A DNA stretch of 64,000 nt from Phormidium sp. FACHB-1136 (GCF_014697375.1 NZ_JACJRS010000012.1:1-64000), one strand, 5' to 3'. Positions 7,736 to 16,026 are shown, counted from the stretch's first letter. The notes: generated by a model from the sequence alone, not told the origin. Translations and numbers: made by a program.

Positions 7736-8779
7736 TCAATGTCCTCCTTGGCTTCCACGGCGGCGATACAGCAGCCAAATAAACACGGGCGCACCCAAGA
7801 AGGCGGTGACTACGCCGACGGGCAATTCCACAGGGCCAGATCGAGCCGCCAAATCCGCCGCCGACAGCACCAGGGCACCCCCCAGGGCCGAAAAGGGCAG
7901 CACTAGGCGATAGTCTGTGCCCACCAGCAGGCGCACCCCGTGGGGCACAATCAACCCCACAAAGCCCACCAGTCCGGCAATGCTGGCGGCTCCGGCGGCG
8001 AGGAAGGTGGCGGCGGCCCCAATCAACAGGCGAGATCGCACCAGGGAGGTGCCCAACCCCACCGCCAGGTCATCGCCCAGGTTCAGTAGATTCACCTGCC
8101 GCGCCAGTAGGCAGGCCATCACCAAGGCCAGGATCATCGCTGGCCCCACTAGGCGCACCTCCGCCCAGCCGCGCCCGTTAAAGCTGCCGATCAGCCAGTT
8201 CAGAGCTGCCTGAATCCGGCCATCCCGCGCCATCAGCAGCATCAGGGACTGGATCGCGCCAAAGAAGGAACTGAAGGCCACCCCGCCCAAAATCAGCCGC
8301 TCTACGGAGAGCCGCCCCCGCTGGTAGGCCAACAGGTAGACTAGGGCCGTCGTCAAAATCGCCCCTAGCCACGCCCCCAGCGGCACCCACATCTGCCAAA
8401 GGCCCAGGGTGACCACCAGCACCACCACCAGCCCCGCCCCGGAGGAAATCCCCAGCAAAAAGGGACTGGCCAAGCCGTTGCGCAACATGCCCTGGAGCAA
8501 CGCCCCCGACACCCCCAACGCCGCCCCCACCAGCAATGCCGCCACTAGCCGAGGCAGCCGCAGATCCCACAGAATCACCTGGTGGGTGGCCTCGCCCTGG
8601 CGCAGCAGAGCGGCCCACAGTTCTGGCCCTGTCATGGCCACGGAACCCTGGGTGAGGGATAGCCCCACCACCAGGGCCAAGCCCAGCAGCAACAGCGCCA
8701 GGGCCATGAGGGTACGAGAACTCTGGCGTTTCAGGGGTCTAGGTGGACAATCAAGTTGGGGTCGTATCAGGGTCGCCAT
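7736..8779 (-). CDS. FecCD-family ABC transporter permease
   Basis: This 347-residue inner membrane permease belongs to the BtuC/FecCD/FhuB fold and should have ten membrane helices. Family motifs are visible: 'LRLPRLVAALLVGAALGVSG', 'GLASPFLLGISSGAG', 'GLVGFVGLIVPHGVRLLVG' (the ATPase-coupling loop) and 'ELPVGVVTAFLGAPVFIWLL' near the C terminus. It is followed directly by its ATPase and preceded by exbD, 110 bp upstream. That spacer contains short repeats of TTCAGGGGGTG but no obvious terminator. An IS1-type insertion in exbD could reduce its transcription if the cluster is read from the exbB promoter. Confidence 0.9.
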   Translation of the reverse strand: MATLIRPQLDCPPRPLKRQSSRTLMALALLLLGLALVVGLSLTQGSVAMTGPELWAALLRQGEATHQVILWDLRLPRLVAALLVGAALGVSGALLQGMLRNGLASPFLLGISSGAGLVVVLVVTLGLWQMWVPLGAWLGAILTTALVYLLAYQRGRLSVERLILGGVAFSSFFGAIQSLMLLMARDGRIQAALNWLIGSFNGRGWAEVRLVGPAMILALVMACLLARQVNLLNLGDDLAVGLGTSLVRSRLLIGAAATFLAAGAASIAGLVGFVGLIVPHGVRLLVGTDYRLVLPFSALGGALVLSAADLAARSGPVELPVGVVTAFLGAPVFIWLLYRRRGSQGGH

Positions 8780-9207
8780 TGGGTATCGTCTCTCTGCATC
8801 ATGGGGTTCAGGGGGTGTTCAGGGGCTGATCTGGCGAGGTTCAGGGGGTGATGATGGGGCTCATCTATGGGGCCATGGGTTAGGGATGGCTAGTCTCGCC
8901 GGGTGGCAATGCCGAGGGTGGCCCCCTCAATGGCCCGCAGCTCATCCATAACCGCCACGACCTGCCCATGGCTGACCGCTTCATCGGCGTTGATCACCAC
9001 CACGGTTTCCGGGGTGCCGTCCATCAAGTCGCGCACCCCGGCTTGCAGGTTTTCCAGGGAAATGGCCTCCCGATTCAGGGCAATCTCACCAGAATCCTCA
9101 ACGGTGACGGTAATGCGAGTGCGCTGCTGTAGCTCGGCACTGGCGGCCTGAGGCAGGTTCACAGGCAGCGCTTCCGACCGGGTGAGAAACAGGCTGGAAA
9201 TAATGAA

Positions 9208-10060
9208 GGTAGTGCTTTTTAGTAAAGGACGGAGAAAAAGTCGACCTCTCCCCGTTCTGCCAGGTTCTCCCTGACGTGGCGATTGTAGTCATGGATGAAC
9301 AGCCAGATCGCACCGATGTGATTCTCTAGCTTCTTGGAAAAGGACAGTGTCTTCCTCACCAACCGAGCAATCCGCTGCCTCAGGGTGTTGTTCAGGCGTT
9401 CGATGTAGTTTGTCAAACCGCTCTCTTTGCCTACTGCCGCATGTCGTTTGCTCGGAATCACGGTGACGTAGGCCTCCCAGTAATCGGTATAGACCTTGGC
9501 ACACTGTCGATAGACTGCTGGAATGGACTGCCATAGGGCAATTGCCGATTCCCTGGAGCGATCACCGATGTGACAGCCGATGATCTCTCGGGTATCGGCA
9601 TCGATGGCCACCCAGACCCACTGCTTGTTGCCTTTATGGTCGACAAAAGACCAGAGTTCATCCATCTGCACCTTGAGCTTGCCTTGGGCCTTGGGGGTGA
9701 CCTCGGCCACTTTGGGCACGGCTTCATAACAGGCGTTGACGTAGGTCTGGAGCCAGCTATCCGAGACACCCGTAGCCCTGGCGATACCGGCTAACGGAAT
9801 TTTCTCCAGCAGCAGTAGATCGACGAAAGCCCGAGTGTCTTTGCCCTTCGGCTTCCATTGGGGATCCTCGACGAATTGGCGGTTGCAGTCTCGACACTTG
9901 TAGTTTTGCTTACCGCGCCGGGTGGTACCGTTCTTGGAGATGTCGTGAGACCCACAGGTTGGACAGGTCATCTCGATGCACATGAAAACTACTCCCCCAA
10001 AATCTACAAATGCGACAGCGTGACCTTATTTCTCTCTATCCTTTACGTTAATCCACTACC
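9208..10060 (-). mobile_element. IS1-family insertion sequence, 853 bp
   Basis: Terminal inverted repeats begin GGTAGTG at 9208 and end CACTACC at 10060; over the outer 27 bases the two ends match at 20 positions and share an inner GTAAAGGA. The element is flanked by the direct repeat ATAATGAA at 9200-9207 and 10061-10068, an 8-bp target duplication typical of IS1. It carries a single transposase frame reading toward the left end. The intact frame, well-matched ends and perfect duplication indicate a recent insertion. Confidence 0.93.
9219..9983 (-). CDS. IS1-family transposase (single-frame type)
   Basis: This 254-residue transposase starts with a zinc-finger/HTH region ('CPTCGS' near residue 8 and 'YKCRDCNRQF' near 29). 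The catalytic DDE core follows: Asp in 'VQMDELWSFV', Asp in 'VYTDYWEAY' and Glu in 'TNYIERLNNTLRQR'. Unlike IS1 itself, which needs a frameshift between insA and insB, everything lies in one continuous frame. ATG codons at 9983 and 9971 are both possible starts. The stop is 11 bp from the left terminal repeat. It appears intact. Confidence 0.92.
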   Translation of the reverse strand: MCIEMTCPTCGSHDISKNGTTRRGKQNYKCRDCNRQFVEDPQWKPKGKDTRAFVDLLLLEKIPLAGIARATGVSDSWLQTYVNACYEAVPKVAEVTPKAQGKLKVQMDELWSFVDHKGNKQWVWVAIDADTREIIGCHIGDRSRESAIALWQSIPAVYRQCAKVYTDYWEAYVTVIPSKRHAAVGKESGLTNYIERLNNTLRQRIARLVRKTLSFSKKLENHIGAIWLFIHDYNRHVRENLAERGEVDFFSVLY

Positions 10061-10174
10061 ATAATGAAAAAGGTCAAAATCGCAAAGATGACATCGATCA
10101 TCGGCACAATATTTAGTTCAAAATCCGCTTCGGGTTCTTCAGGTAGATAGGGCATGGGGGGATGGATGGATACG

Positions 10175-10222
10175 GGGATGGGGAGAGGCGGGGATAGGGA
10201 GAGGCGGGGATAGGGAGATGCA
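10175..10222. repeat. Three 16-bp tandem repeats
   Basis: Three near-identical units of GGGATAGGGAGAGGCG occur at 10175-10190, 10191-10206 and 10207-10222, with one or two substitutions in the first and third, and a partial fourth follows. They lie between exbB and the exbD start. Confidence 0.7.
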
Positions 10223-10247
10223 GGGATGCGGCAATGATCGAAAGACC

Positions 10248-10270
10248 GTAGGGGCGAGGTCTCCTCGCCC
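10248..10270. repeat. Palindromic dispersed repeat
   Basis: GGGGCGAGGTCTCCTCGCCC at 10251-10270 is a palindrome with GGGCGAG/CTCGCCC arms, preceded by GTA. A related palindrome built on AGGTCTC lies at 44145-44161. Repeats of this type are scattered in many cyanobacterial genomes. It sits just downstream of exbB and could form a hairpin in the exbB-exbD transcript. Confidence 0.6.
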
Positions 10271-10298
10271 GTGCCCATGTCCGTGCCTGACTGGGTGC

Positions 10299-10946
10299 CT
10301 ATCGCATGAGTGAGGCTTCCTGGAGTGAGTGCTGGCGCTCGTAGTGGGTTTCGTACAAAATCTCTAGCTGACCGCCGTACTCTTGAATCAACGCCACCTG
10401 ACGTTTGTAGAGGCCGCGAAAGAGGTTGGCAAAGATCAGGGTGCCGATGGCCACCACTAACCCGGCGGCGGTAGATACCAGGGCTTCGCTGATGCCTCCG
10501 GTGACGGCCCCGGTGTTGGTACTGAGGTCGCCCAGTTGCAGGGCCGCAAAGGATTGAATCAGCCCCAGGATGGTGCCCAGCAGGCCGAGTAGGGGAGCCA
10601 CGCTGATGATGGTGGCAAACACCGTGCTAAAGCGGCGCAGGTGGGGCAGTTCGGCCTGCATGGCGCTGGCCAAGGCCAGGTGAAACTGCTTGGGACTGGC
10701 CCCTTCAATGTCCAGGGCTTCTAGGAAAATGCGGGCGGTTGGAAGATTCACGTTCTGACGCAGCTTGGGGTAAACGTCCACGGGTGCTTGCCGATAGGTG
10801 CGCAGAATATCCTGCATCACCGGACGCTGACGGCGGTTGATGCGAAACCAGAAAAGCGAGCGCTCCACAATCAGCGCAATGGCCAAAATCGAAAACCCCA
10901 GCAGCGGCCACATCACAATGCCGCCTGCCGCAAAAATGGTACCCAT
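10299..10946 (-). CDS. exbB: ExbB/TolQ/MotA family proton channel protein
   Basis: This 215-residue inner membrane protein is the multimeric proton-channel subunit of the TonB energising complex. It has three predicted membrane helices: 'GIVMWPLLGFSILAIALIVE' near the N terminus, 'IISVAPLLGLLGTILGLIQS' and 'ALVSTAAGLVVAIGTLIFAN'. The last two carry the family signature (APLLGLLGT, STAAGL). It opens the minus-strand cluster and is divergent from tonB, so the two probably share the control region at 10947-11327. exbD follows after 143 bp but is interrupted, so ExbB lacks an intact locally encoded partner. Confidence 0.93.
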   Translation of the reverse strand: MGTIFAAGGIVMWPLLGFSILAIALIVERSLFWFRINRRQRPVMQDILRTYRQAPVDVYPKLRQNVNLPTARIFLEALDIEGASPKQFHLALASAMQAELPHLRRFSTVFATIISVAPLLGLLGTILGLIQSFAALQLGDLSTNTGAVTGGISEALVSTAAGLVVAIGTLIFANLFRGLYKRQVALIQEYGGQLEILYETHYERQHSLQEASLMR

Positions 10947-11327
10947 AGGTGCTTATTGAGAAATGCTGTCAAAAGACATTGACTCTTAATTAGGACTCAT
11001 TGTCAAGGTTTTGATTTTTTTAAGATCGCCGATAGCCACAAATCAGTCTTTGAACCGGTCGGCAGAATCTTGTATAGGGTGCGTCAGGCTTAGTCAGGAC
11101 ACCTAAAAGCCTTGATGAGCATGGGTTGTGCTAACACTTCTAGCCTGACCATGCCAACGCTACCCCCTCCTACAGCGGGGTTTACCTTTAATTCCTCCCC
11201 CTACTCCCCCTGATTTGGAGGAGGTCTTGCTGGCGATAGGGGAGACTTTTTCCGTAGACTTAATGAAACCAGTTGCCAATTGTGTAAGATGTCTGGGTAA
11301 ATCCTTGCCGTTGTTTTGGGTCGCCCC
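10947..11327. promoter_or_regulatory. Divergent exbB-tonB control region
   Basis: This 381-bp gap separates the two divergent genes and must hold both promoters. The A+T-rich stretch 10965-11025 is the best candidate. It contains TTGAC at 10979-10983 and GTCAA at 11002-11006 in inverted arrangement around TAATTA. This could be an operator, but I do not see a clear Fur-type 19-bp box. No cobalamin riboswitch core is visible. Confidence 0.4.
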
Positions 11328-13040
11328 ATGAGTCTCTCTGACCTCTGTAGCCAACAGTACCAGCGCGATCAGCAGGCCCTCCGCCGGATTTTGCTATGGG
11401 GTTTGCTGGGGTCGGTGGGCCTCCATACGGTGGGCCTTAGCCTCAGTCAGTTCAGGTTTTGGCAAGCCACCGCCGAAGACATCGCACCCATTGAACTGCT
11501 CATCACCGAAGCCCCACCCGATGAGGTCGATCTGCCGCCCGACCCGACCCCACCCGCCGCCCTGAGTAGCCAAGCCAACGACCCCGCCCCCGCTGCGGCT
11601 AGTGCGCCCCCCCGCCCTGCGTGGGCAGCCCCCCCTGTACTAGCGCCCCCGGTGGCGTCCCTGGCCCTGGCCCCACCCAAGCCAGCGGTGACCGAGCCTG
11701 AACCTCGACCGGAAACCCAATCCAATCCCCACACCGAACCCGACACCCAGACAGAATCGGCCCTAGACGCACCTGAGGCGGTGGACTCGGAGGAGGACTT
11801 GGCTGAGGACTTAGAGGACGAATCCCCCGACGTAGCGGAGGAACCCCCTGAGGCCGAAGCCCCCCCAGAGGAACCCATTGCAGAGGAAGTTCCAGAGGAA
11901 ATCGAAGCAACCCCAGCAGAAACCCCAGCAGAAACCATAGCCACCGAGCCTGCCGAATCCGCCGCTGCCCCCCAGGCTGAAAACCTGCGCGATCTGTTGC
12001 AACGCCTGCGTGAGGCCCACGAGGCTCAAAATCATACAAACCCAGCCATCGCCGCCGAAAGGTCTGGGTCGGTCACCACCCCATCGGCCACCACCCCATC
12101 GACTACCGCAGGCACGGGCAACGCCCCATCGGCCACCCCTGGCGACGAAACCGGAGTCGCCGTAGCACCTACCCCTAGGGCTCCTTCCCCCACTGGCGGC
12201 GGCGGACAAGGGTCGGGGTCGAGAACCGTGACCTGCGAAAGCTGTGTCCGGCCTAGCTATCCCAGCAGCGCCCTAGATGACGGGGTCGAAGGGCAACCCA
12301 TGGTCAACGTTGACATCAACCCCGACGGAACAGTCCGCCGCGTGACGCTCACTCGCTCCAGCGGAAATGCCGCCATCGACCAAGCCGCCATCGAAGCCGC
12401 CCAGCGATCTCGCTTTCAACCCGTTACAGGCGGGGCCAGCGTTCCCATCGAATATGACCTCACCATTGAGGGATCGCGCCGCCATCGAGACGCCCGCCGC
12501 CGAGGAGAAAGACGGTCGGTGGAAGTCCCCACCCCACTCGCTCCCACCGCCAACGAGTCGGCCCCTGCCCCCGCCGCATCACGCACGGATACCCTCACTC
12601 CACCTGCCGAAGAACCCAGGACTGAAGAACCCAGGACTGTTGAGGAACCTAGGGCTGCTGAGGAAGCTAGGGATGAGGAATCCAGTGCCGTTGAAGAACC
12701 CAGAGTTGAGAAACCTAGGGCTGTTGAAGCGCCTAGGACTGAGGAACCCAGGACGGAAGCGGCTCCCGCAACACCCGCTCCAGCGGTTGAACCCTCTGGG
12801 GCAATGGCTTCGCCCCCTGCCCCTGTCCCCCCCGTTCCAACGCCACCAAGCCCTGAGAGTGCAGAGTCGCCCCCTGCCCCTGCCCCTGCCCCTCCTGCCC
12901 CTCCTGCCCCTCCTGCCCCTCCTGCCCCTCCTGCTCCTGTGACTCCTGCCCCCGTCCCCGCCGCTCCGGCTCCAGCCCCTCCTGCTCCTGTCTCGCCGCC
13001 TGTGGCCCCCGTGGCTCCGGTGGTTGAAGACGAGGGCTGA
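11328..13040 (+). CDS. tonB: TonB family protein with C-terminal Pro-rich extension
   Basis: This 570-residue energy-transducing protein spans the periplasm from ExbB-ExbD to outer membrane receptors. I start at ATG 11328; the frame opens at TTG 11316. There is one N-terminal membrane helix ('RILLWGLLGSVGLHTVGLSL'), a long Pro/Glu-rich spacer (about residues 60-290), then a TonB C-terminal domain (about 300-385) with 'CVRPSYPSSALDDGVEGQPM', 'VDINPDGTVRRVTLTRSSGN' and 'AIEAAQRSRFQPV'. Unusually, about 190 further residues follow: EEPR-like repeats, then Pro/Ala repeats. TonB domains normally end the protein. The gene's 3' end abuts a transposase remnant, which may be connected with the extra tail. 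Confidence 0.85.
   Translation: MSLSDLCSQQYQRDQQALRRILLWGLLGSVGLHTVGLSLSQFRFWQATAEDIAPIELLITEAPPDEVDLPPDPTPPAALSSQANDPAPAAASAPPRPAWAAPPVLAPPVASLALAPPKPAVTEPEPRPETQSNPHTEPDTQTESALDAPEAVDSEEDLAEDLEDESPDVAEEPPEAEAPPEEPIAEEVPEEIEATPAETPAETIATEPAESAAAPQAENLRDLLQRLREAHEAQNHTNPAIAAERSGSVTTPSATTPSTTAGTGNAPSATPGDETGVAVAPTPRAPSPTGGGGQGSGSRTVTCESCVRPSYPSSALDDGVEGQPMVNVDINPDGTVRRVTLTRSSGNAAIDQAAIEAAQRSRFQPVTGGASVPIEYDLTIEGSRRHRDARRRGERRSVEVPTPLAPTANESAPAPAASRTDTLTPPAEEPRTEEPRTVEEPRAAEEARDEESSAVEEPRVEKPRAVEAPRTEEPRTEAAPATPAPAVEPSGAMASPPAPVPPVPTPPSPESAESPPAPAPAPPAPPAPPAPPAPPAPVTPAPVPAAPAPAPPAPVSPPVAPVAPVVEDEG
12891..12935 (+). repeat. 9-bp coding minisatellite (CCTCCTGCC)n
   Basis: Four perfect copies and one near copy of CCTCCTGCC encode Pro-Pro-Ala repeats in the TonB C-terminal tail. 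Such in-frame tandem units easily vary in number by replication slippage. Confidence 0.8.
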
Positions 13041-13047
13041 TGCTCAG

Positions 13048-13440
13048 ACACCGCACGGACTGGATCCTAGAGAACCAGATGTGGTCATAATCCTGGGCTT
13101 CCGCTTTTTTAGAGGCAAAACAGGGTTCAGGGTCAACGGTCAATAGGGGGATGGGTTGGAGCAGCAGAAGCTCTGTATTGACCGCCCCCTTGAGTCAGCG
13201 GAGGCCGATTTTGAGAGGGCGGATACCCCTCGTCCAATGGGGGGCAACCTGAGTGCGGAGACTGTACCACAGGGCATATTGCCACAGGGTATTGAGAGAC
13301 GGCGGTTCATCGGTGATGACGGCCCAGGGTTTCTTGACGCCTTTGACGTTCGCCAGCACCAGGTTGCCGCGCCAGCGGCCATCCGTCCAGAGGCCAACCA
13401 AGCCAATGAGCTGACTGCCCGACACAACGTTGAAAAGCCT
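13048..13440 (-). pseudogene. IS4-like transposase remnant
   Basis: Read on the minus strand, this encodes transposase motifs 'LIGLVGLWTDGRWRGNLVLA', 'VKGVKKPWAVITDEPPSL' and, after a gap, 'APHWTRGIRPLKIGLR', then an in-frame TGA at 13195-13197 where the 2-184 copy has TGG (Trp). The frame continues with 'LKGAVN' and 'DPEPCFASKKAEAQDYD'. The N-terminal part is missing. The segment between 'TLWQYALW' and 'YSLRTQVAPHW' looks too short for such a transposase, suggesting an internal deletion. Homology to the left-edge copy ends near 13048, just after the tonB stop. The copy is dead and lies in inverted orientation to the other. Confidence 0.8.
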
Positions 13441-13569
13441 TAGAATCCAGCCACTAGATAGAGGACTGATTCGGTAGACTGTGGGCTAAATAAAAAAGCA
13501 CACGTCGGCAGGGGAGAGACGGCCAGCCTAGGTCTTTTTCCCTTGTTGGTCTATCAACATGGTTGGTCA

Positions 13570-14814
13570 ATGGCCGTAGCATCGGTGTCGGAGCCTTTTT
13601 ACATTCTGGCGGTGGACGATTCGCCGGATAACCTGTTTTTGATCGAAACCATTCTGGATGATCCCGCCTACTGCATTCGGTTGGCGAATGGAGGACAGGC
13701 GGCCTTGGAACAGGTGCGGCAGCAGTCCCCAGATTTAATTTTGCTGGATGTGATGATGCCCGACCTGGACGGCTATGCCGTGACGCGGCGTATTCGGCAA
13801 AACCCAGCGCTGCCTTACATCCCCATTTTGTTGATTACCGCCCACGACCAATCTAGCCTGGTGCAGGGCTTGGATGCGGGGGCGGATGATTTTATTCGCA
13901 AACCCGTGGACGTGAACGAACTGCGGGCACGGGTGCGGTCTCTGCTGCGGCTGAAGCGAAGCATGGACACCCAAACCCACATGATGCGCCAGCGGGATGA
14001 CTTCGTGGCCCGCCTCACCCACGACTTGCGGACGCCCCTGGTGGCCGCCAACCGGATGCTGAAGCTCTGCCGCAACGATGCCTTTGGCCCCCTGCCCGAC
14101 GAAGCCCACGAAGCCATGGCCAGCATCATCGACAGCAACGACCACCTGCTGAATATGGTGAACACCCTGTTGGAGGTGTATCGCCACGAAGCTGGCCAGA
14201 AAACCCTGGCCCAAGTGCCCGTCCGTTTGCCGGAACTGGTGACGACCGTAACCCAAGCGCTCTCTCCTCTGGCGGAAGCGAAGGGGTTGACCTGTCAGGT
14301 CATGGCTGAGTCAGCCCCGCCCCCCGTGGCCCATGGCCAACAAAGTTCAGCCATCAAGGCTGGCAGCTTCCCTGTGGTGATTGGCGACACCCTAGAGCTG
14401 CGGCGGATTCTGACCAACCTAGTGGGCAACGCCATCAAATTCACTGACCAAGGCGGGGTTGAGATTACCCTAGGGCAAAGATCAGTCCCTCCAGAGCCGC
14501 TACGGCCTAGTGCTAAACATTCTGGCCCCTGGGCCTCTGTGCAGGTTCAGGATACGGGCATTGGCATGACCCCAGCGGAACAGCAGGCCGTCTTCCAGTG
14601 GTTCCGCCAGGGAGATCATCGTCGAGCTGGTCACGGCTTGGGGCTACATCTGGCCCAGCGATTAGCCACCCTCCACGGGGGGGTGATCACGGTGCAATCA
14701 ACTCCCGGCCAAGGCAGTTGCTTTATCCTGTGGCTTCCGGCCCAGGCGACTCCGTCAATCGTGGGCGTAGTACCTACCGACGACGCCAGTACCTCTCTAC
14801 TGAGGCCGCGCTAG
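13570..14814 (+). CDS. REC-histidine kinase hybrid (two-component)
   Basis: This 414-residue protein has an N-terminal receiver domain ('ILAVDDSPDNLFLIETIL', phospho-acceptor Asp in 'LILLDVMMPDLDGY', Lys in 'FIRKPVDV') followed by a HisKA domain with 'RLTHDLRTPLVAANRM' (His phospho-site) and a HATPase_c domain with 'LVGNAIKFTDQGG', 'DTGIGMTPAE' and 'GHGLGLHLAQRLA'. No membrane segment is present, so it is a soluble signalling protein. The REC-first layout is common in cyanobacterial Hik proteins that receive phosphate from another kinase. The start at ATG 13570 is preferred to an upstream TTG. The genes beside it do not reveal the pathway. Confidence 0.9.
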   Translation: MAVASVSEPFYILAVDDSPDNLFLIETILDDPAYCIRLANGGQAALEQVRQQSPDLILLDVMMPDLDGYAVTRRIRQNPALPYIPILLITAHDQSSLVQGLDAGADDFIRKPVDVNELRARVRSLLRLKRSMDTQTHMMRQRDDFVARLTHDLRTPLVAANRMLKLCRNDAFGPLPDEAHEAMASIIDSNDHLLNMVNTLLEVYRHEAGQKTLAQVPVRLPELVTTVTQALSPLAEAKGLTCQVMAESAPPPVAHGQQSSAIKAGSFPVVIGDTLELRRILTNLVGNAIKFTDQGGVEITLGQRSVPPEPLRPSAKHSGPWASVQVQDTGIGMTPAEQQAVFQWFRQGDHRRAGHGLGLHLAQRLATLHGGVITVQSTPGQGSCFILWLPAQATPSIVGVVPTDDASTSLLRPR

Positions 14815-14921
14815 CCCGCAAAACTATAGTGGGTCACAACATCCCCCTAGTCCCCTTGATAGGATGGACCTATCCAGCGACGCCGAAAGCTTCCCTAGCC
14901 CAACCATGGCAAAGGCCAACC

Positions 14922-15509
14922 ATGACCTACACCACCGAACAACTGCTGGCGTTTTTGGATCAGGAATTGCGGGCCACCTGGAAGGGCGAACGGGTGGTGC
15001 TGTCCTCCGATGAACGGTTGGATAACCCGGTGATTGCCAAGGCATTGGGGGCCAATCAGCTCAGTAAAGTCTTCGCCATTCAGGATTTTCGGGCGCAGAT
15101 CCACGACTATCAGCGGCAGCATGGGGTATCGGGTTTGGTGTGGCACACCTGCCGTTTCCATGGCCAAAGTCTGCGGGTGCCGGAGTTGCATCCCCAACTG
15201 ATTGCCATTCCCGACGATAAACTGGCCCTCACCGCCGCCAAACCCGCCATCATTCAGTTTTGGCGAGCGGCGATTCCCAATTTAACGCTCTGGCTAGCGG
15301 GACGACCCGCCCAACCCACCACCCTCGACCATGTCAACACCTTGATTGAAGCCTGTGAATGGGCGGAACTGTCGGCGGCTCGTACCGAAATTTACCTCAC
15401 CCTCTGCTGGGGCGACCCCAAGGACTGCCACTACGACTGGGCCAAGCCCGAATCCGGCTGTGACCGTATCATCGCCGCCCCCGGAGAACCCAGTGGTATT
15501 AAGGTCTAG
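14922..15509 (+). CDS. Uncharacterised 195-aa protein
   Basis: I do not recognise this protein. The start ATG at 14922 ('MTYTTEQLLAFLDQELRATW') is chosen because the open frame upstream overlaps the kinase gene and has unrelated composition. It is soluble, with no signal peptide or membrane helix, and is rich in Trp and His with scattered Cys ('WHTCRFHGQS', 'LTLCWGDPKDCHYDWAKPES'). It ends 50 bp before a CcmK-like shell protein gene on the same strand, so a link to carboxysomes is possible but unsupported. Codon usage matches the neighbours. Confidence 0.75.
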   Translation: MTYTTEQLLAFLDQELRATWKGERVVLSSDERLDNPVIAKALGANQLSKVFAIQDFRAQIHDYQRQHGVSGLVWHTCRFHGQSLRVPELHPQLIAIPDDKLALTAAKPAIIQFWRAAIPNLTLWLAGRPAQPTTLDHVNTLIEACEWAELSAARTEIYLTLCWGDPKDCHYDWAKPESGCDRIIAAPGEPSGIKV

Positions 15510-15559
15510 CCCTCAGGGTATAGTGGGTGTAGCATTTTTGAACCCCAAGGATACCCCTG

Positions 15560-15871
15560 ATGACCATTGCGGTTGGCGTGATTGAAACCCAAACTTTTCC
15601 GGCTGTGTTGGCCGCCGCCGATGCCATGGTCAAGGCCGGACGGGTGACGTTGACCAAGTACGACCGCTCGGAAAGTGGGCGGCAGTTTGTGGCGGTGCGT
15701 GGCCCCATCGGTGAAGTGAATCGAGCTGTGGCCGCCGGATTAGAAGCGGCCAATGCCTGTCCGGGCTATGCCGAAGTCACCACCCACGTCATCATCCCCA
15801 ACCCCCAGGAAAACGTAGAAGCGGTGCTACCCATCGAATTTACCCCCCAATCCGAGCCGTTCCGAGTGTAG
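15560..15871 (+). CDS. ccmK: CcmK-like carboxysome shell protein (single BMC domain)
   Basis: This 103-residue single BMC-domain protein would form hexamers tiling the beta-carboxysome shell. The fold shows from 'AVGVIETQTFPAVLAAADAM' and 'VKAGRVTLTKYD' to 'TTHVIIPNPQENVEAVLPIE'. The pore-loop region reads 'SESGRQF', which differs from the 'KIGSGR' of CcmK1/K2, and the C-terminal 'EFTPQSEPFRV' resembles CcmK3/K4-type paralogues. It stands alone: no ccmL, ccmM, ccmN or second ccmK is in the window. Satellite ccmK genes away from the main operon are known in cyanobacteria and are thought to adjust shell permeability. Which paralogue this is needs a tree. Confidence 0.88.
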   Translation: MTIAVGVIETQTFPAVLAAADAMVKAGRVTLTKYDRSESGRQFVAVRGPIGEVNRAVAAGLEAANACPGYAEVTTHVIIPNPQENVEAVLPIEFTPQSEPFRV

Positions 15872-16026
15872 GGTTGCGGTGACTGCTCAGGATTCCGAAT
15901 AAAAGTAGAGGATCCTGGTGGTTTGAGAAAAAAGCTGGCTTAATACGGGTAGATCACAATCGCCCTAAAACCTGGGGTCATGGCTTCGCAAAACGCTATG
16001 ACCGAGGTCAGGCGTAGGAGACAACG

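Larger units (their letters stand above)
8890..10155 (-). pseudogene. exbD: exbD interrupted by an IS1-family element
   Basis: ExbD is the proton-channel partner of ExbB that energises TonB. The N-terminal part (start at 10155, 'MPYLPEEPEADFELNIVPMI') and the C-terminal part (ending at 8890) are separated by the 9208-10060 element. Deleting the element plus one 8-bp duplication joins 'DVIFAILTFFI' to 'ISSLFLTRSEALPVNLPQAA' without a frameshift, giving 134 residues, the usual ExbD length, with one membrane helix carrying the conserved Asp. As it stands the N-terminal half ends inside the element after '...FFIMVVD', so only the membrane anchor can be made. The periplasmic half retains an ATG at 9162 and could only be expressed as a soluble fragment. 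Confidence 0.93.

Noticed and set aside
12416-13051. Gly/Ala/Ser-rich minus-strand frame inside tonB
   Set aside because: It is the reverse-complement shadow of Pro/Ala repeats in tonB.
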